Part shown: positions 1 through 9,722 of the stretch, in pieces
Numbering within the stretch: the stretch's first letter is position 1
Layout: each line of letters begins with the position of its first letter
From: a bacterium
GTDB lineage: Bacteria > Zhuqueibacterota > QNDG01 > DSAB01
DNA length: 64,000 bases
Direction: 5' to 3'
Assembly: GCA_016931965.1 (NCBI GenBank)
Contig: JAFGDT010000115.1
Location: 78,600-142,599 of the forward strand
Program-made: the position numbers and the translations under genes
Notes under the pieces: generated by a model
The model's input: only the letters and a program-made list of their open reading frames with translations
What the model was told of the DNA's origin: nothing
The model's database searches: none

Positions 1-1
1 G

Positions 2-925
2 ATCCCGGTGTATAACGGGGCTGCGACTATTGGGAGGCTTGTCGATAACCTGATTGAAAAACTGAACCATTTTGAACTTGAAATTGTACTGGTCAACGAT
101 CACTCCCGAGACAACTCCGAGGATGTTTGCATCGCTATACAAAATAAATATCCCTATAGGGTCAGTTTTTACTCATTGGCAAAGAATGTGGGTGAACACA
201 ACGCTGTCTTGGCGGGATTGAACCATGCGACAGGAGATTATATTGTGATTATGGATGATGATTTCCAAAATCCGCCATCCGAAGTGATTAAATTGATCTC
301 CACAGCGATGCATAGTGACTATGACGTGATTTATACTTATTATGATAAGAAAAAACACACGAATTTTAGAAATCTGGGAAGCTGGTTCAATGACAAGATC
401 GCCAACATCATGTTAAAAAAACCAAAGGATCTCTATCTTTCAAGTTTTAAATTGCTGAACAAATTCCTGGCAAGTGAAATCATCAAATATAAATCGCCTT
501 TCCCCTATATCGATGGACTCATCCTGCAAATCACAGACAACATTGGCAAAATAAAAGTCGAACATCATAAGCGCGAAGCAGGCCGATCCAATTATACAAT
601 AAAAAAGTTGATCTCTTTATGGATTAACATGTTTACCAACTTTTCAATTATTCCCTTAAGGGTTTCCATCGTTTTGGGTTTTATCTTCTCAATCTATGGT
701 TTAATTTATGGGATTATTATCATTATCGAAAGAATATTGAATCCCGACATGGCTCCGGGATTAGCCTCACTCATTGTAACCGTCTCTATTTTGGCAGGGG
801 TACAACTCATTGCCATTGGTATGATAGGAGAATATGTAGGCCGAATATTCATCTCCCAAAATAAAAAACCACAGTATACCATAAAAAGACAATATCCCAA
901 GAAGATAAAACCAAGAAAAAAATAA
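2..925 (+). CDS. Polyprenyl-phosphate glycosyltransferase, GT2 family (5' partial)
   Basis: The reading frame is open to the first base of the window (…I-P-V-Y-N-G…), so the true start lies upstream and the GTG at 8 is an internal Val codon. The N-terminal half is a GT-A fold glycosyltransferase: IPVYNG at the start, VNDHSRD, and the acidic metal/nucleotide motif IMDDDFQNPP near residue 82. The C-terminal third has two membrane segments and the tail MIGEYVGRIF, the pattern of the ArnC/GtrB/DPMS group that moves a sugar from a nucleotide donor to undecaprenyl phosphate at the inner membrane. Family function is well established; the sugar cannot be read. The stop is 2 bp from the methyltransferase start, so the two are cotranscribed. 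A second paralogue lies at 3459. Confidence 0.9.
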   Translation: MPVYNGAATIGRLVDNLIEKLNHFELEIVLVNDHSRDNSEDVCIAIQNKYPYRVSFYSLAKNVGEHNAVLAGLNHATGDYIVIMDDDFQNPPSEVIKLISTAMHSDYDVIYTYYDKKKHTNFRNLGSWFNDKIANIMLKKPKDLYLSSFKLLNKFLASEIIKYKSPFPYIDGLILQITDNIGKIKVEHHKREAGRSNYTIKKLISLWINMFTNFSIIPLRVSIVLGFIFSIYGLIYGIIIIIERILNPDMAPGLASLIVTVSILAGVQLIAIGMIGEYVGRIFISQNKKPQYTIKRQYPKKIKPRKK

Positions 926-927
926 TT

Positions 928-1668
928 ATGTACGTTGATGAATATAAAACTATGTTTGAGTATGAAGACCATTATTGGTGGTATAGAGCACTTCATGAAT
1001 TGATTGAATTTTTCGTTCAAAAAGAACAAAAAAGGGGAAAGAGATTTTTAAATATTCTTGATGCGGGTTGTGGAACGGGCAAATTGCTGACCATACTTAA
1101 AAAATACGGGAACACCCATGGAATCGATTATTCCGAAGATGCAATTATGTACTGTAAGAAAAGGGGATTAAAAAATATAAAAATTGGAGATTTGTGCCAT
1201 TACCAATCCAATCCGTCTTTATATGACATCATTACCCACATCGATATTTTGTGTTGTGTGAAAAAAGAAAATGAAATAAGAATCATCAAAGAATTTCACA
1301 ATGCTCTTAAACCGGACGGTATTCTCATACTCAATTTACCAGCATTTCACTGTCTCAGAAGAAGGCATGACATCGCCGTTGGCAGTTATCGAAGATATCG
1401 AAGAAATAGATTTATTCCAAAATTAATTGATATTGGATTTCATATCGAAATCCAGAGTTACCGGTTACCTGTTCTTTTTATTCCCATATTGCTAAAAAAA
1501 TACTTTGAAACAATAAACAAGAGGAAAGAAATCAGATCCGATTTTTCTCCTCTTCCATTCTTTATTAATTGGTCTTTGCTTCAAATGTTCAGAATCGAAA
1601 ATAAAATAATAGACAAAATCAATATCCCGTTTGGAACCTCATTGTTTATTGTAGCACGTAAAAGGTAG
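928..1668 (+). CDS. Class I SAM-dependent methyltransferase
   Basis: A 246-residue soluble protein with the SAM-binding motif I ILDAGCGTGKLL at about 43-54, followed by the expected HGIDYSEDAI motif and a partner strand (ITHIDILCCVKKE). The N-terminal EYEDHYWWYRALHELI signature is typical of methyltransferases found in glycan and lipid-sugar clusters. It starts 2 bp after the upstream glycosyltransferase, so it belongs to the same transcript. By context it probably methylates a sugar or a lipid-linked glycan, but the substrate is not shown by the sequence. Confidence 0.82.
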   Translation: MYVDEYKTMFEYEDHYWWYRALHELIEFFVQKEQKRGKRFLNILDAGCGTGKLLTILKKYGNTHGIDYSEDAIMYCKKRGLKNIKIGDLCHYQSNPSLYDIITHIDILCCVKKENEIRIIKEFHNALKPDGILILNLPAFHCLRRRHDIAVGSYRRYRRNRFIPKLIDIGFHIEIQSYRLPVLFIPILLKKYFETINKRKEIRSDFSPLPFFINWSLLQMFRIENKIIDKINIPFGTSLFIVARKR

Positions 1669-1678
1669 TTTACAGATC

Positions 1679-3277
1679 TTGAAAATCAACAAGATTGACA
1701 AATTCACAACTTCCTTATTTTTCTTAATATTCCTAACCACAGGATTCTTCATTTATGATGATTATGGCATATCCTGTGATGAAGATATACAGCGTCAAAT
1801 AGGAACCACAAATTATAATTACATCACCCACAAGGACAATGAATTAATTACCGATATTGATCGCTATCATGGACCCTTTTTTGAAATTTTCTTAATAGGT
1901 GCAGAAATTATATGGAACCATCTCAAATCTAATAACGGTTACCTGGATATAAGTGATGTATATTTGCTAAGACATTTGATAACATTTCTCACATTTTTTG
2001 TGGGTGTTTTTTTCTTTTATTTATTATGCAAACATCATTTTGGTAATTGGAAGGTTGCATTATTAGGAAGTCTGTTACTTATTTTAAGCCCCCGGATTTT
2101 CTCACATTCATTTTACAATTCGAAAGACCTCCCCTTTTTATCACTATTTATTATCAGTATTTATACGCTGATCAAATTCCTGGATAAAAAAACCATATTT
2201 AGAGCATTTTTACATGGTCTAACATGTGCGGTATTGATTGACATACGTATAATGGGCATTTTGGTTCCTTGCTTAACGTTTCTTTTTATCGGGTTAGACA
2301 TTTTCTGTGACCCAAAATCCATAATACAAAAATGTAAAAAAATGATACCCATTACTGCTTTTTACGGACTCATCTTGATTCTTTTTACGATACTATTCTG
2401 GCCGATTCTATGGAAAAACCCTGTTTACCATTTCATTGAAGCATTTAAAGATTTGTATCATCATGTGTGGTATCTGGATGTATTGTATTTGGGAGAGTAC
2501 CTATCGGCTGCAGACGTGCCTTGGCACTACATTCCTGTATGGCTTTTGATCACAACACCTATTTTGTATATTCTATTTTTTATTATCGGTTTGTTTTTCA
2601 TGATGCGTTCATTTTTTATTGAATTCCGAACCATTCTAAAATACAATCAGATTCAAAGAAATCTTATTTTTTTATTATGGTTTTTTCTTCCCCTGTTTAC
2701 AGTGATAGCGTTTCATTCTGTTGTGTATGATTCATGGCGTCACATGTTTTTTATCTATCCTGCTTTTTTGCTTATATCGGTAAATGGTATCACGAATTGT
2801 CATACATGGATTCGACTGAAGCTAAAGGGATATTCAAGGAGAGTAGGAACAATCCTTTTTATTGCTTTTTTCCTTGGAGGACTGAGTCCTATTTTATATT
2901 TTATGGTGAAACATCATCCCTATCAGAATATCTACTTTAACCGTTTCGCCGGTAAAAACATGGCATCCAATAAACAGAAATTTGAGTTAGATTACTGGGG
3001 TTTATCATTCAAAAGTGCACTTGAATACATCGCATTGCACGATAACGATGAAATCATTAATCTTCATTTTGAAGATTACTGCGGGAAATCCACATTCTTT
3101 ATGATATTGCCCCGCAATCAAAGAAACAGACTCCGATATGTTAACCATATTGAGGATGCAAAATATTTTCTCGGCAATTATCGGTGGCACCGAGAGGAAT
3201 ATCCTTTTAAAGAGAAGTTTTATTCGGTTAACATTGACGGGGCAGATATCATGGTTGTTTATCAATTGAAAGGATAA
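1679..3277 (+). CDS. Multi-pass membrane protein, probable GT-C (GT39-like) glycosyltransferase
   Basis: This 532-residue protein has about ten hydrophobic segments. After the first membrane helix comes an acidic first loop (DDYGISCDED, about 27-36), as in GT-C enzymes where acidic residues in the first external loop take part in catalysis; a later NSKDLPF segment also fits the PMT/ArnT-like group. These enzymes use polyprenyl-phosphate sugars, which would be the product of the two GT2 genes flanking it. The start is a TTG at 1679, 10 bp after the methyltransferase stop; no ATG lies nearby and no strong ribosome site is visible. The GT-C assignment is inferred from topology and motif, and the acceptor is unknown. 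Confidence 0.68.
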   Translation: MKINKIDKFTTSLFFLIFLTTGFFIYDDYGISCDEDIQRQIGTTNYNYITHKDNELITDIDRYHGPFFEIFLIGAEIIWNHLKSNNGYLDISDVYLLRHLITFLTFFVGVFFFYLLCKHHFGNWKVALLGSLLLILSPRIFSHSFYNSKDLPFLSLFIISIYTLIKFLDKKTIFRAFLHGLTCAVLIDIRIMGILVPCLTFLFIGLDIFCDPKSIIQKCKKMIPITAFYGLILILFTILFWPILWKNPVYHFIEAFKDLYHHVWYLDVLYLGEYLSAADVPWHYIPVWLLITTPILYILFFIIGLFFMMRSFFIEFRTILKYNQIQRNLIFLLWFFLPLFTVIAFHSVVYDSWRHMFFIYPAFLLISVNGITNCHTWIRLKLKGYSRRVGTILFIAFFLGGLSPILYFMVKHHPYQNIYFNRFAGKNMASNKQKFELDYWGLSFKSALEYIALHDNDEIINLHFEDYCGKSTFFMILPRNQRNRLRYVNHIEDAKYFLGNYRWHREEYPFKEKFYSVNIDGADIMVVYQLKG

Positions 3278-3356
3278 AATAGCTTCGAGTGAGAAACAAA
3301 ATGAGATAAAATGGAAATTGGAATAGATGGAGTATCCTATTAGAATAAATGGGTAA

Positions 3357-3384
3357 ACGAGGATCCTCGTGCATGATTATCATG
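3357..3384. promoter_or_regulatory. Two adjacent short palindromes in the 3278-3458 intergenic gap
   Basis: ACGAGGATCCTCGT (3357-3370) is a perfect 14-bp palindrome. It is followed after one base by CATGAT-T-ATCATG (3372-3384). They lie about 75 bp before the second GT2 gene. A regulatory role is only a possibility; there is no U-tract, so they are not an intrinsic terminator. Confidence 0.35.
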
Positions 3385-3458
3385 ACACCATCTTGAAGTC
3401 ATTACAAACCAATATTTGGTATTTGTACCCACATAGGAAATGTAAGGATTTTTGAACA

Positions 3459-4391
3459 ATGAAGCATTGTGAAATTTCTATTGTCATACCTGTTCTCAAT
3501 GAAGAGGAAACCCTTCGGGAATTGTATAAAAGATTAATTTCTATTCTTGAAAAGGAAATGAAAATCTCCTACGAAATTATTTTTATAGACGATGGAGGGC
3601 ATGACACTTCCTGGAATATTATTGAATCCCTGCACACAGAAAATAGTCGCGTCAAAGGCATTCAATTTTCGAGACGATTCGGACATCAATATGCATTAAA
3701 AGCAGGATTGGATTATGCAAAAGGTAAAGTCTTGGTATCCATGGATGCTGATCTGCAGCATCCTCCCGAAGTCATCCATGATCTCTATAAAAAATGGAAA
3801 GAAGGGTATCAAATCGTGCAGGCCCTTCGAAAGGACACAAAAGGCGAAAGCAAACTGAAAAAAATGACCTCAACATGTTTTTATCATCTCTTGAATTTCT
3901 TATCAGACATTCAGATTGAACCGGGATCATCTGATTTTCGACTGCTTGATCGTCAAGTGGTGGATGAATTAAAAAGGTTAAACGAAAGACAATTATTCTA
4001 CAGGGGTCTCATCCAGTGGGTGGGTTTTAAGCACTATTCTCTTTTATATATAGCAGACAAACGATTTTCAGGCTCGACCAAATATTCCTTCTCAAAAATG
4101 ATGAGTTTTGCTTTGGATGGGATCATGTCTTTTAGCACAAAACCCTTACGAATCGCCATTGTATTGGGTTGCATTGTATCCCTTTTTGCCTTTTTCAACA
4201 TCATCTATGCACTGTTCGCCCATTTTGTTTATCAAAGGACTGTACCGGGTTGGACCTCTATTCTCATCTCAGTACTTTTACTCGGAGGTATTCAACTGAT
4301 CACAATAGGCATTATTGGAGAGTATGTTGGTAAACTCTATATTGAAAATAAGAAAAGGCAGAATTATATCATTCAGGAGACGATAGAATAA
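3459..4391 (+). CDS. Polyprenyl-phosphate glycosyltransferase, GT2 family (ArnC/GtrB type)
   Basis: A complete 310-residue GT2 protein: IVIPVLNEEETL at about 8-19, FIDDGGHD, and the DxD-type motif SMDADLQHPPEVI near 93-105, then two C-terminal membrane helices and IIGEYVGKLYIENKKR. This is the architecture of bactoprenol-phosphate glucosyl, mannosyl or aminoarabinosyl transferases. AAGGA lies about 11 bp before the ATG. It is a paralogue of the partial gene at the window start, so two lipid-linked sugar donors may be made here. The 181-bp gap before it is longer than other gaps in the cluster and may carry its own promoter. The transferred sugar is unknown. Confidence 0.9.
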   Translation: MKHCEISIVIPVLNEEETLRELYKRLISILEKEMKISYEIIFIDDGGHDTSWNIIESLHTENSRVKGIQFSRRFGHQYALKAGLDYAKGKVLVSMDADLQHPPEVIHDLYKKWKEGYQIVQALRKDTKGESKLKKMTSTCFYHLLNFLSDIQIEPGSSDFRLLDRQVVDELKRLNERQLFYRGLIQWVGFKHYSLLYIADKRFSGSTKYSFSKMMSFALDGIMSFSTKPLRIAIVLGCIVSLFAFFNIIYALFAHFVYQRTVPGWTSILISVLLLGGIQLITIGIIGEYVGKLYIENKKRQNYIIQETIE

Positions 4392-4406
4392 TCTTTTGAC
4401 CTCAAT

Positions 4407-6215
4407 ATGGAAAACAACAAAGATATGAAAAATTTCAAGGAAGGAAATGAACTCGTATTATTCGGGAAAACCATTACACGAAAACGCTTAATTCTCATTT
4501 GTTGGATTGTGGCCATTATTCTGGGTGCTTTTCAGGCATGGGATACACGACATTACGTGAATCCGGATGGTCTATCTTATCTCGATATGGGAGATGCATA
4601 TTTACGTGGGGATTGGGATATGGCCATCAACGCCTACTGGAGTCCGTTTTATTCGTGGTTAACTGGACTTACCTTATCTATTATCAAACCTTCCCCATAT
4701 TGGGAAGCTTCTGTAATCCATTTATTAAACTTTTTGATCTTTTTAGGTTCGATGGCCTGTTTTCATTTTTTCCTCAACCAATTGATCAAGTACAATCAAT
4801 TTCAAATCGAGAGGAATAAAAAGACAAAGTACCAATCTTTCCCAGAATGGGCATGGATTATTTTGGGATATTCACTTTTTATTTGGACTTCTTTGGATCT
4901 GATTACATTAACTAAAGTGACGCCAGACATATGTTTGACAGGTTTCGTATACCTGTCCTGTGGCCTTTTAATAAGAATGCGTATGGGTTTCTCAAGTGTT
5001 TTTATCTGCATCTTATTTGGTATTGTGTTGGGATTTGGGTACCTCGTTAAAGTACCATCTTTGCCCATTGCTTTCTTCTTTCTGGGGTCGAGCATATTTA
5101 TGATTGGCCATTTTCGTAATAATTGGACACGTGTCTTGATATCAAGTCTGTCTTTTGCCATTGTGTGTGGATCATTTGCAATCATGCTCTCCAAAGAACA
5201 AGGTCGTTTCACTTTTGGAGATAGCGGAAAATTAAACTACGCATGGTACGTCAATGGTGTATCCATGTGGGTGCACTGGCAGGGAGATGAGCTAAAAAGT
5301 GGCACACCAATGCATCCTACAAGAAAGATCTCTGATAAACCCGTTATTTATGAATTTGAAATACCCATACAATGCACCTATCCACCGTGGTATGATCCGG
5401 CATATTGGCATGAAGGACTTACTATATATTTCAACATCAAACAACAAATAGCCGTATTACAATACATAATTGAGAATTTCTATGTAAACCTATTCTTCCA
5501 ACTTCAGGCACCTCTTGTCGTTGGCTTTTTAATATTTTTTCTTACAGGATGGAACCGACCCGACAATCACAAGATTCTTTTAAAACAATGGCCTCTACTC
5601 ATTCCAGCAATTATCGCTATGAGTATGTTTGCCTTGGTTCATGTGGAAACAAGGTTTCTCGGTGCCTATATTGTACTTTTATGGCTTGGATTATTTTCTG
5701 GTATTCATCTGTTTCAATCATCCAAGTCAATCAAGTGGGCAAAAAATATCATCCTGGCTGTGGTGATTACTTTAATGACCATCACCGTGATCCCATTTGG
5801 CATGAGAACCTATCATCTGTTTGCCGATCTAATAGGAGGCAAAAGTGTATGGGTTCACAAACACTTTCAGGTTGCACAAGGAATCAAGCAATTGAATATT
5901 CACGACGGTGATAAAGTTGGTTTTATCGGACATGCAATCGACGCTTATTGGGCTCGATTAGCCTCCATTCAAATTATCGCAGAGATTCCCTATAACAATA
6001 TTGACTCCTTTTGGGCAGCAGATTCTGCTGTAAAGAAAAAGGCCTTTCAAATATTTTCGGATATTCATGCAAAGGCCGTTTTAACTTCAGAGGTGCCCCA
6101 ATACGCTTTGTTATCTGAATGGCAAAGACTCGGGGACACCGGATATTTCTTCTATGATCTCAGGAAAAAGTCTATTGGAGAAGAAAAAAATAGTGAAACG
6201 GTTATTATTGAATAA
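4407..6215 (+). CDS. Large multi-pass membrane protein, GT-C-like
   Basis: A 602-residue protein with a first hydrophobic segment at about 28-45, then a polar loop HYVNPDGLSYLDMGDAY with conserved-looking Asp residues, about ten further membrane segments, and a soluble C-terminal part of about 110 residues (from about 485). The N-terminal layout resembles membrane glycosyltransferases that use polyprenyl-linked donors, and the gene lies 15 bp after a gene that would make such a donor. I do not recognise a named family with confidence. Its last bases overlap the next gene. Confidence 0.6.
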   Translation: MENNKDMKNFKEGNELVLFGKTITRKRLILICWIVAIILGAFQAWDTRHYVNPDGLSYLDMGDAYLRGDWDMAINAYWSPFYSWLTGLTLSIIKPSPYWEASVIHLLNFLIFLGSMACFHFFLNQLIKYNQFQIERNKKTKYQSFPEWAWIILGYSLFIWTSLDLITLTKVTPDICLTGFVYLSCGLLIRMRMGFSSVFICILFGIVLGFGYLVKVPSLPIAFFFLGSSIFMIGHFRNNWTRVLISSLSFAIVCGSFAIMLSKEQGRFTFGDSGKLNYAWYVNGVSMWVHWQGDELKSGTPMHPTRKISDKPVIYEFEIPIQCTYPPWYDPAYWHEGLTIYFNIKQQIAVLQYIIENFYVNLFFQLQAPLVVGFLIFFLTGWNRPDNHKILLKQWPLLIPAIIAMSMFALVHVETRFLGAYIVLLWLGLFSGIHLFQSSKSIKWAKNIILAVVITLMTITVIPFGMRTYHLFADLIGGKSVWVHKHFQVAQGIKQLNIHDGDKVGFIGHAIDAYWARLASIQIIAEIPYNNIDSFWAADSAVKKKAFQIFSDIHAKAVLTSEVPQYALLSEWQRLGDTGYFFYDLRKKSIGEEKNSETVIIE

Positions 6216-7611
6216 TTCATTCCTCATAACAAAAATCTTACTGGTTATTGCCATCCTTGTTTTTCTCTTGCTCGCTTTTTTCTCTCAACCTGCAGCTGAT
6301 GATTATGGACAAATTCAGAGAATACAATCGACCAGTTTCTGGAATGCACAGGCTGTTCTATATAATCATATAAATGGTCGATTCTTTTACATGTTCGCGT
6401 TCAGTATTTATACTATGATTTTTGGTCTCTCAAATTACTGGATCTTTACCTGGCTGATCTACGGCTCTCTTTTCCTCTCCATCTGCTTACTCATTTCTAC
6501 ATCAGGATCTGGACTTTTACACAGGCGAACATTGATCTGGAGCAGCCTGACGTTTCTTCTGATCTATGTCGGCAGAGTAATCCTACTAAGTGAAGCATTT
6601 TATTGGCTTGCAGGTGCAATGACATATCAACTGGGCAATATTTTATTTATTCTTTTCATTGCAATGCTCTATCTCTTGTTTCGTGCATCTTCACCCTACA
6701 AGCGTCTGATATACACAACAATCGGGGGCTTACTTGGATCATTTACTGTTGCTACCAACGAAATATTTTTGGTTCCTGTATTTGCAGGTCTTATTTTGTG
6801 TATGCTCTCTCTCGTGATCAATAAGAATCCAAGTTTTTTCTATGTACTCTCCATTTTCCTCTTATCTTGTATCAGTGCCTATTTCGTCATTACGGCTCCC
6901 GGAACCCATATCAGAAGTTTAAATTTTCCCAATCGCCACCAAATCGGATTCTCATTGAGTTCTTCTTTTATTTATGCATTTCGATTCTTTAGACAATGGG
7001 CTTTTGATCCTATTGTATTATCATCCACTTTACTTTTTTTACCTTCGGCATCACAATTTACCAATCAGATTAAGATCTCAAAAAAAGGCAAAAAAATACT
7101 CCCGTTTCTGCCTGTTGCCTGGTTATTTATTTTTACCTTTTCGTTTTTCCCTGCATTTTGGGCTTTGGGGAATGCCCCTCCAGATCGCACACTCAATTCA
7201 ATCTTTCTATTCTTTTTGCTGGGCTGGTATCCCTCGGTGTGTATCCTGACAATACTTTTACTGCCCCGGCAAAAACCGGATACAATTTTACCTCAACATA
7301 TTCGCAATGCTGCAATGATTATTTTCTTGCTCTCTCTTTTCTGTTTCCCCAATTTGTCGACTGCCATCAAAGACCTTCTCTTTCACGCCCATCCCTACCA
7401 CCAGGAAGTAAAACAACGGATCGAATCCACTCAAAAAAGTGTATCAGAAAATCGGGGATATGTCATCATACACCCACTCAAAAACCGTCCTGTTTCATTA
7501 TTCTCCCCTAATTTTGAATTTAGAGGCAATCCTGATCACTGGGTCGATTATGATTGGGAGTTATACTGGGGAGTCAAAGTCATTTATCAGGATGAATCGG
7601 ATGTTCAATAA
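6193..7611 (+). CDS. Multi-pass membrane protein, DUF6056-like
   Basis: The protein is about 472 residues from a GTG at 6193; an ATG at 6154 would overlap the upstream gene by 62 bp. GTG is preferred because TTGGAGAAG (6175-6183) lies 9 bp before it. It has about ten hydrophobic helices, an N-terminal loop QPAADDYGQI, GRFFYMF, and a later AFYWLAGAMTYQLGN segment; this combination resembles the uncharacterised DUF6056 membrane family often found among surface polysaccharide genes. The short C-terminal soluble tail is rich in aromatic residues. It overlaps its neighbour by 23 bp and ends the cluster, meeting the opposite-strand genes at 7718. Its function is unknown; a role in glycan transfer is inferred from context only. 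Confidence 0.6.
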   Translation: MKRLLLNNSFLITKILLVIAILVFLLLAFFSQPAADDYGQIQRIQSTSFWNAQAVLYNHINGRFFYMFAFSIYTMIFGLSNYWIFTWLIYGSLFLSICLLISTSGSGLLHRRTLIWSSLTFLLIYVGRVILLSEAFYWLAGAMTYQLGNILFILFIAMLYLLFRASSPYKRLIYTTIGGLLGSFTVATNEIFLVPVFAGLILCMLSLVINKNPSFFYVLSIFLLSCISAYFVITAPGTHIRSLNFPNRHQIGFSLSSSFIYAFRFFRQWAFDPIVLSSTLLFLPSASQFTNQIKISKKGKKILPFLPVAWLFIFTFSFFPAFWALGNAPPDRTLNSIFLFFLLGWYPSVCILTILLLPRQKPDTILPQHIRNAAMIIFLLSLFCFPNLSTAIKDLLFHAHPYHQEVKQRIESTQKSVSENRGYVIIHPLKNRPVSLFSPNFEFRGNPDHWVDYDWELYWGVKVIYQDESDVQ

Positions 7612-7717
7612 AATCTTGAGTAGCCAATCCAGTAATAGAATAGTGATGTTCACATGAAAATCAAATAGAAAATTGAGTCATAAAATACCAAAATCATATT
7701 CCCAATTTCAATTCAAT

Positions 7718-8596
7718 TTATGTAATACTGCTTATTTGAGTAAGATCTGACTTGTGATCTAGTAGATCTTGGTACGAAACGAGTTCAAATCCCTTTTGCC
7801 AAATAAGATAGGCAAGAGAAGGATCTGTGAGGGCATTTAATTCATCCGACCAGCGATATCCCCAGTGATGATAATCCGACTGTTCATTCTCCAGCCCTGG
7901 GTGACACATCAATTCGCATACTCCATCTTGAGGTAAATTGTCAAGCAGGGCTTCTAAATTTCTATGATTAATTTTGCCACTGTATAAAAAGCCGGAAAAG
8001 TGATCCGCACCCAAGAGAGATAGCCTTTTTACCTTCAAGCTAAGAAAATTCAAAATCATGAGCTGTATGACTCGAGATATTGAAACGCTTGACATGATTG
8101 TTTTAAAACGGATGGTTTCGCAAGGAAGACGAACTGCCAAGATATCATACCTCTTCATAAGTTTAAGCGTTACCGAAAGGATGCCGGGCAACATATGAAG
8201 ATGTTGATGACTATCAATATGGCTTGGTTTGATGCCAGAATCCATTACTTTTTGAATCTGCATTTCCAGTTCGTCTTCAACTTCCTTTAAACAAATCTTT
8301 CTTCTCAAATATTTCTTGACAAATATCCTTTGATCACGGTGGAGTTTCCCGTCTTCATCGACAAGACTCTTAATTCGGTCCTTTTCAAGAATGGGTAATT
8401 CTTCAATAAGGTTTAAATGGATACCGATATCAAGTGTCGGACTCAACCGATAGAGTTCGACTGCATGTTCAAAAGAAGATCCATTCGCCATAATCGATGC
8501 CGAAGTGACAATACCCTTCGTGTGTGCCTGAATGATACCTTCGTTAACTTGCTTTGTCAATCCAAAGTCATCGGCATGAATGATCAATTTCCCCAT
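7718..8596 (-). CDS. ChbG/HpnK (YdjC-like) carbohydrate deacetylase
   Basis: A 292-residue protein of the YdjC family. It has the metal and catalytic motif IIHADDFGLT at about 5-14, GIHLNL at about 77, SHIDSHQHLHML around 126-137 and CHPG near 230, matching the conserved Asp/His residues of ChbG (chito-oligosaccharide deacetylase) and HpnK. Members remove N-acetyl groups from amino sugars or related lipids. The gene follows a FemAB-like and a GNAT gene on the same strand with a 15-bp gap to the former, suggesting an amino-sugar or lipid modification set, possibly linked to the convergent glycosyltransferase cluster. The actual substrate is not evident. Confidence 0.85.
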   Translation of the reverse strand: MGKLIIHADDFGLTKQVNEGIIQAHTKGIVTSASIMANGSSFEHAVELYRLSPTLDIGIHLNLIEELPILEKDRIKSLVDEDGKLHRDQRIFVKKYLRRKICLKEVEDELEMQIQKVMDSGIKPSHIDSHQHLHMLPGILSVTLKLMKRYDILAVRLPCETIRFKTIMSSVSISRVIQLMILNFLSLKVKRLSLLGADHFSGFLYSGKINHRNLEALLDNLPQDGVCELMCHPGLENEQSDYHHWGYRWSDELNALTDPSLAYLIWQKGFELVSYQDLLDHKSDLTQISSIT

Positions 8597-8611
8597 CTGG
8601 ATAGATCCTAT

Positions 8612-9664
8612 CTATGGTATATTACGAATAATGCGGTGACCTATGCGTTTTGTAATGAATACGGGCATCTTTTTCCATACGGAAACAGGGAAACTAAAAA
8701 CCGGATTTTCAGGATCAAAATTGGGTATCTTATGAACGCTATTCAGATAATATTGATAGTATAATTGAACCGGTTTTGCACCATATTGCATCTTAAATCG
8801 ATATGTTCCTGAATTTTGTTTGCTTCTGCCAAAATCGAAAAAACGGTATCCTTTTTCGTCCGCTCTTTGTATGGCTTCCCAGTAGAGAAGATTATTGGGT
8901 CTTAAATGAAAATAAGACTGGAGTGAAGCAATCCAGGGCATGAGAACCGTATTTTTAAAATAGACCAGAAACATGCCTCCGATAAATGTGCGTTTGAATC
9001 GAACCATGAGGAGTGTCGATTCTGGAAAGTATCGGATAATATTTGAAAAGAATCTATAATCATGAGCAGGTGTTCCCAAACGATGCATATTTCGCGCATT
9101 GATATCCACAAAATATTTGAGATAATCATGTCCCTCTACAACGGCAAGTCCGGATCGGCATGCTTTCTGTATGTTCCGCCGTGTACTAGGATGCAAAGAT
9201 GAATGCCAGATCTTCTTTATCCCCAGTGAAAGATTGAGGACCAAAGTGCAGTAGACAGATTTATTTTGTAAAGAATACACTATCGGTTTTTCATTCCGGA
9301 TCTCAATATAACGAACCTTTTCAATATGTGCAATTTGTATCGCCTGGTCAATAAGAGCAGCTGCTACATCTTCATCATCACTGACAAGCCCGCCAAATGT
9401 CAGATAGGGACTGGTAACCAGACATTTCCCGAATATAAAACTTTTTATTAAGAATAGGGGTAAAATTCCGACAACGGCGTTGTCTTTGAATCCCATTAAA
9501 TAAAATGGCTTATGCCCGTATGTTTCTGCAACGACATCTTTCCAACCCAAATGATGGCCAAAAACAGAATCAGGTGATTTGAGAATATAGCGATTCCACT
9601 CATCTTGAAATGAGGGTTGATACAATTTAATTTGAACAGAATCCTGTTGTTGAATCTTATCCAT
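8612..9664 (-). CDS. FemAB/GNAT-fold acyltransferase-like protein
   Basis: This 350-residue protein looks like the FemAB-related proteins found with exopolysaccharide and exosortase-type loci: GWKDVVAETYGHKPFYLMGF near 41-60, FLIKSFIFGKCLVTSPYLTFGGL, and a C-terminal acetyltransferase half with YYLRPNN-like FHLRPNNLLYWEAI and YRFFDFGRSKQNSGTYRFK. Family members transfer an aminoacyl or acyl group. It is soluble, with no signal peptide. It is flanked by a GNAT gene upstream and a deacetylase 15 bp downstream. The true acceptor is unknown. Confidence 0.75.
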   Translation of the reverse strand: MDKIQQQDSVQIKLYQPSFQDEWNRYILKSPDSVFGHHLGWKDVVAETYGHKPFYLMGFKDNAVVGILPLFLIKSFIFGKCLVTSPYLTFGGLVSDDEDVAAALIDQAIQIAHIEKVRYIEIRNEKPIVYSLQNKSVYCTLVLNLSLGIKKIWHSSLHPSTRRNIQKACRSGLAVVEGHDYLKYFVDINARNMHRLGTPAHDYRFFSNIIRYFPESTLLMVRFKRTFIGGMFLVYFKNTVLMPWIASLQSYFHLRPNNLLYWEAIQRADEKGYRFFDFGRSKQNSGTYRFKMQYGAKPVQLYYQYYLNSVHKIPNFDPENPVFSFPVSVWKKMPVFITKRIGHRIIRNIP

Positions 9665-9722
9665 TTCCGACTTACCCTATTTCGGACTGATTGTTTATGA
9701 CGATACAAATGAAAGAAATCGT

